Of a stretch of DNA of 56,243 nt, positions 54,250-56,243 are shown piece after piece. Positions within the stretch are counted from its first letter, which is position 1, and each line of letters opens with the position of its first letter. Position numbers and translations under genes: made by a program. Source of the DNA: Clostridia bacterium (GTDB lineage: Bacteria > Bacillota > Clostridia > Christensenellales > CAG-314); contig JAFTHP010000041.1 of the NCBI GenBank assembly GCA_017457305.1, positions 1-56,243 on the forward strand, given 5' to 3'. The notes beneath the pieces are model-generated. The model ran no database searches, was not told the origin of the DNA, and was given only the letters and a program-made list of their open reading frames with translations.

Positions 54250-55467
54250 TTACTCCTTACTTGCTGACGTTCCAGCCGCATAACCTGTAGACAAAGCAAT
54301 TTGAATATTAAATCCACCCGTATAGGCGTCAACGTCAATAACTTCTCCAGCAAAGAACATCCCTTTTTGCAACTTACTTTCCATAGTGGAAGGATTAATT
54401 GCTTTTACATCCACTCCGCCACTTGTGACAATTGCAAAATTGATGTCATCTAATCCTACGTAGAGAAATTGTAAATTTTTGATTGAGTTAACCAATCTTG
54501 CTCTTTGTTCAGCAGTAATCTTATTAACCTTTTGATTAAATGGAATACCACTTTGTTTTGCTACTGCTTCAATTAGTCTTTCGGGCAACAAAGCGTCAAG
54601 AGAGTTAATAAAGTCTTTGTTCATCCTTGTGGAAAAATCTCTAAGGATTCTTGCGTCAAGTGTTTCTTCGTTCAATGCAGGTTTAAGATCAATTGATAAA
54701 ATTGCCCCCTGCATATTTAGTTTGTTAACTCTACTGCTAAGTGTCAAAACAAGTGGACCAGTAATACCGTCAGCAGCAAATAGCATTTCGCCAAATTCGC
54801 TGTCAATCACTTTCCCATTTTTTACTACGTTTACTTCAACATTTTTAAGGGATAATCCTTCCAAAGGCTTAGCACCCTTACAAAGCAATTTGCACAAAGC
54901 AGGTTTTGTATCTATAACTTTGTGAGAGAAGGATTTTGCAAATTTATACCCATCTCCAGTACATCCGGTTGCTCTGTAACTGATGCCACCTGTGGCAATA
55001 ATTACCCTATCAAAGCGTTCTATGCCTGTAATAGTAGTTAACAAAAAGCCTTCATTTTGGTATTCAACACTCAAAATCTCGCTATTTAGCCTAATTGCTA
55101 CGCCATAATCGCGCAAAGTTCGTTCAAAACATTTGATAACATCACTGCTTTTATCCGATAGCGGAAATACTCTATTTCCTCTTTCTGTTTTCAACTTCAA
55201 TCCTCTACTTTGACAGAAATCCATAACGTTTTCTGGCGAGAACTTGTTGATACAACTCATCAAAAACTTTGGGTTGGTTGGCACGTTTTGAAAGAACTCT
55301 TTCACTTCGCAATTATTGGTAAGGTTACACCTACCTTTGCCACTTATATACATTTTTTTGCCAAGTTTTTCATTCTTTTCAAACAAGGTGACGTTTGCAC
55401 CATTTTGAGCGGCAACAATTGCTGCCATCATTCCAGCAGGGCCACCACCAATAACTGCTACGTTCAT
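54250..55467 (-). CDS. HI0933-family NAD(P)/FAD-dependent oxidoreductase
   Basis: 405 aa from ATG 55467. N-terminal FAD-binding VAVIGGGPAGMMAAIVA, then EKNEKLGKKMYISGKGRCNLTNN near 35-57 (family hallmark) and the C-terminal GEVIDVDAYTGGFNIQIALSTGYAAG. Flavoprotein family annotated aminoacetone-oxidase-like or YtfQ/HI0933; the physiological reaction is unproven. An upstream 30-codon extension is open but lies within surE. The ATG overlaps the surE stop by four bases (ATGA). Confidence 0.9.
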   Translation of the reverse strand: MNVAVIGGGPAGMMAAIVAAQNGANVTLFEKNEKLGKKMYISGKGRCNLTNNCEVKEFFQNVPTNPKFLMSCINKFSPENVMDFCQSRGLKLKTERGNRVFPLSDKSSDVIKCFERTLRDYGVAIRLNSEILSVEYQNEGFLLTTITGIERFDRVIIATGGISYRATGCTGDGYKFAKSFSHKVIDTKPALCKLLCKGAKPLEGLSLKNVEVNVVKNGKVIDSEFGEMLFAADGITGPLVLTLSSRVNKLNMQGAILSIDLKPALNEETLDARILRDFSTRMNKDFINSLDALLPERLIEAVAKQSGIPFNQKVNKITAEQRARLVNSIKNLQFLYVGLDDINFAIVTSGGVDVKAINPSTMESKLQKGMFFAGEVIDVDAYTGGFNIQIALSTGYAAGTSASKE

Positions 55468-56201
55468 CTTTCCAATCCTTTGAGCAACTGCATACTCTTC
55501 CAATCGGTACGGTCTAGCGTAACTGGTGTAATTGTTATGTATCCCTTCTTCAAGCAATCAATATCGCTACCGGGATCATCTATTGGCAATTGATCGCCAA
55601 CTGCCATCCACTGATTTTCTCCTGGTTGTTTTTCCATATAGTCGTGGAAAAGTTGACACATACATTGCTTGCATATTTTAACCCCTTTGATTTGAGCCAT
55701 AGGGATATCTGGAACGTTAATATTGATTAGGGCATTATCTAGGTCAATTGCTACTAGACTTTCCAAGTTGTCAACTACATACTCCACTGCAGAAGAAAAG
55801 GAACCGCCGTAAGGCGAACTAGACAAAGCAATAGATTTTATACCGCACAAAGCCGCTTCTTCCGCTGCTGCAACTGTACCCGAGTAAATAATTGCTGTTC
55901 CGTAGTTTTCGCCGTTATTTGGGCCACTAATTACAACGTCGTATTTATGGTTTAGACTTTCGCCAAACTTAACACAGTCCGCTGGAGTTCCAGAGCAAGT
56001 GTATGCTTCAATTGCACCGCAGTATTCTTCAAGCTTATTTACTGTAATCACCTTGAAAAAGTTTACAGCGTGAGAAAAAGCCGAGCGTTGACTATCTGGG
56101 GCAACCACAACAACCTCGTGTCCAGCTTCAGTCAATTTTTTACAAAGCAACATCAAACCCGTGCTTTGGTATCCATCATCATTTGTAATAAGTACTTTCA
56201 T
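55464..56201 (-). CDS. surE: 5'-nucleotidase SurE
   Basis: 245 aa from ATG 56201. Metal-site motif LITNDDGYQS near 4-13, then SGTPADCVKFG and VISGPNNGENYGTAIIYSGT near 90-110. Divalent-metal nucleoside-monophosphate phosphatase, sometimes also exopolyphosphatase. AAGGGTG lies 5 nt before this ATG; the extra 12 codons upstream lack a Shine-Dalgarno. A TATAAT lies about 20 nt upstream; the promoter runs to the window edge. Confidence 0.95.
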   Translation of the reverse strand: MKVLITNDDGYQSTGLMLLCKKLTEAGHEVVVVAPDSQRSAFSHAVNFFKVITVNKLEEYCGAIEAYTCSGTPADCVKFGESLNHKYDVVISGPNNGENYGTAIIYSGTVAAAEEAALCGIKSIALSSSPYGGSFSSAVEYVVDNLESLVAIDLDNALININVPDIPMAQIKGVKICKQCMCQLFHDYMEKQPGENQWMAVGDQLPIDDPGSDIDCLKKGYITITPVTLDRTDWKSMQLLKGLER

Positions 56202-56243
56202 TACTACACCCTTATTATAAGTTTTTGAGATAGTCAATTTCCA

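Noticed and set aside
1..56243. CRISPR array, prophage, restriction or toxin-antitoxin locus.
   Set aside because: No spaced direct repeats and no structural, nuclease or toxin genes were recognised; the only mobile-type gene is the single tyrosine recombinase.

Overview
The window looks like chromosome of an uncultured, AT-rich, endospore-forming Bacillota (Clostridia-type). The evidence is the spoVAC-spoVAD-spoVAE operon with yunB, RNase Y, MutS2, an IspH-S1 fusion protein, a Phe T-box, sigma-A-like promoters (TTGACA, 17 bp, TATAAT), Shine-Dalgarno GGAGG and U-run terminators. Gene content and partial order recall the B. subtilis rpsO-pnp-ylxY-mlpA ... spoIIIE/ftsK ... pgsA-cinA-recA-rny ... 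miaB-mutS-mutL ... miaA-hflX-ynbB-lexA region, compacted. No plasmid, phage structural gene, IS element or CRISPR array was seen.

Layout. 1-1595: end of a TrkA/KtrA-type K+ channel regulator, then a PfoR-like PTS EIIC membrane protein. 1735-5284: the most unusual block. A sigma-A promoter drives a structured RNA whose core (1952-2014) is a circularly permuted tRNA mimic, the topology of bacterial YrlA-type Y RNAs. It is followed by a 680-aa helical-repeat/TerD-like protein and an alkaline-phosphatase-superfamily phosphodiesterase. 5348-13515: rny, rnhA, tRNA-Trp, a PadR regulator fused to a membrane domain, an inactive-looking YgjP-type metallopeptidase, lexA, hflX and a tyrosine recombinase. 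13516-14762: 1.2 kb without genes, holding two inverted-repeat sites with shared arms near the recombinase. 14763-22936: ynbB-like lyase, then miaB-mutS-mutL-miaA. 22981-35724: a class A PBP, then pheS-pheT-U32 protease-mutS2-nifS-thiI behind a Phe T-box. 35827-38479: spoVA operon with an unannotated 36-aa ORF overlapping the spoVAC start. 38559-45658: ftsK-rimO-pgsA-cinA-recA. 45907-50684: rpsO-pnp-ylxY-mlpA. 50779-56201: surE-HI0933-family flavoprotein-aroH, a candidate small RNA where cmk is often found, then plsC-ispH/S1.

Functional themes are RNA decay and modification (RNase Y, RNase H, PNPase, MiaA, MiaB, RimO, ThiI, U32 hydroxylase, Y-RNA locus), DNA repair and recombination (LexA, RecA, MutS, MutL, MutS2, Xer-like recombinase, FtsK) and sporulation. 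Several genes are joined by one-base TAATG or four-base ATGA stop/start overlaps. Three genes (the YgjP-like gene, lexA and the recombinase) have a promoter -10 box 6-7 nt before the ATG and no Shine-Dalgarno, which suggests leaderless mRNAs. All calls come from reading the sequence and remembered family features; no database search was run.
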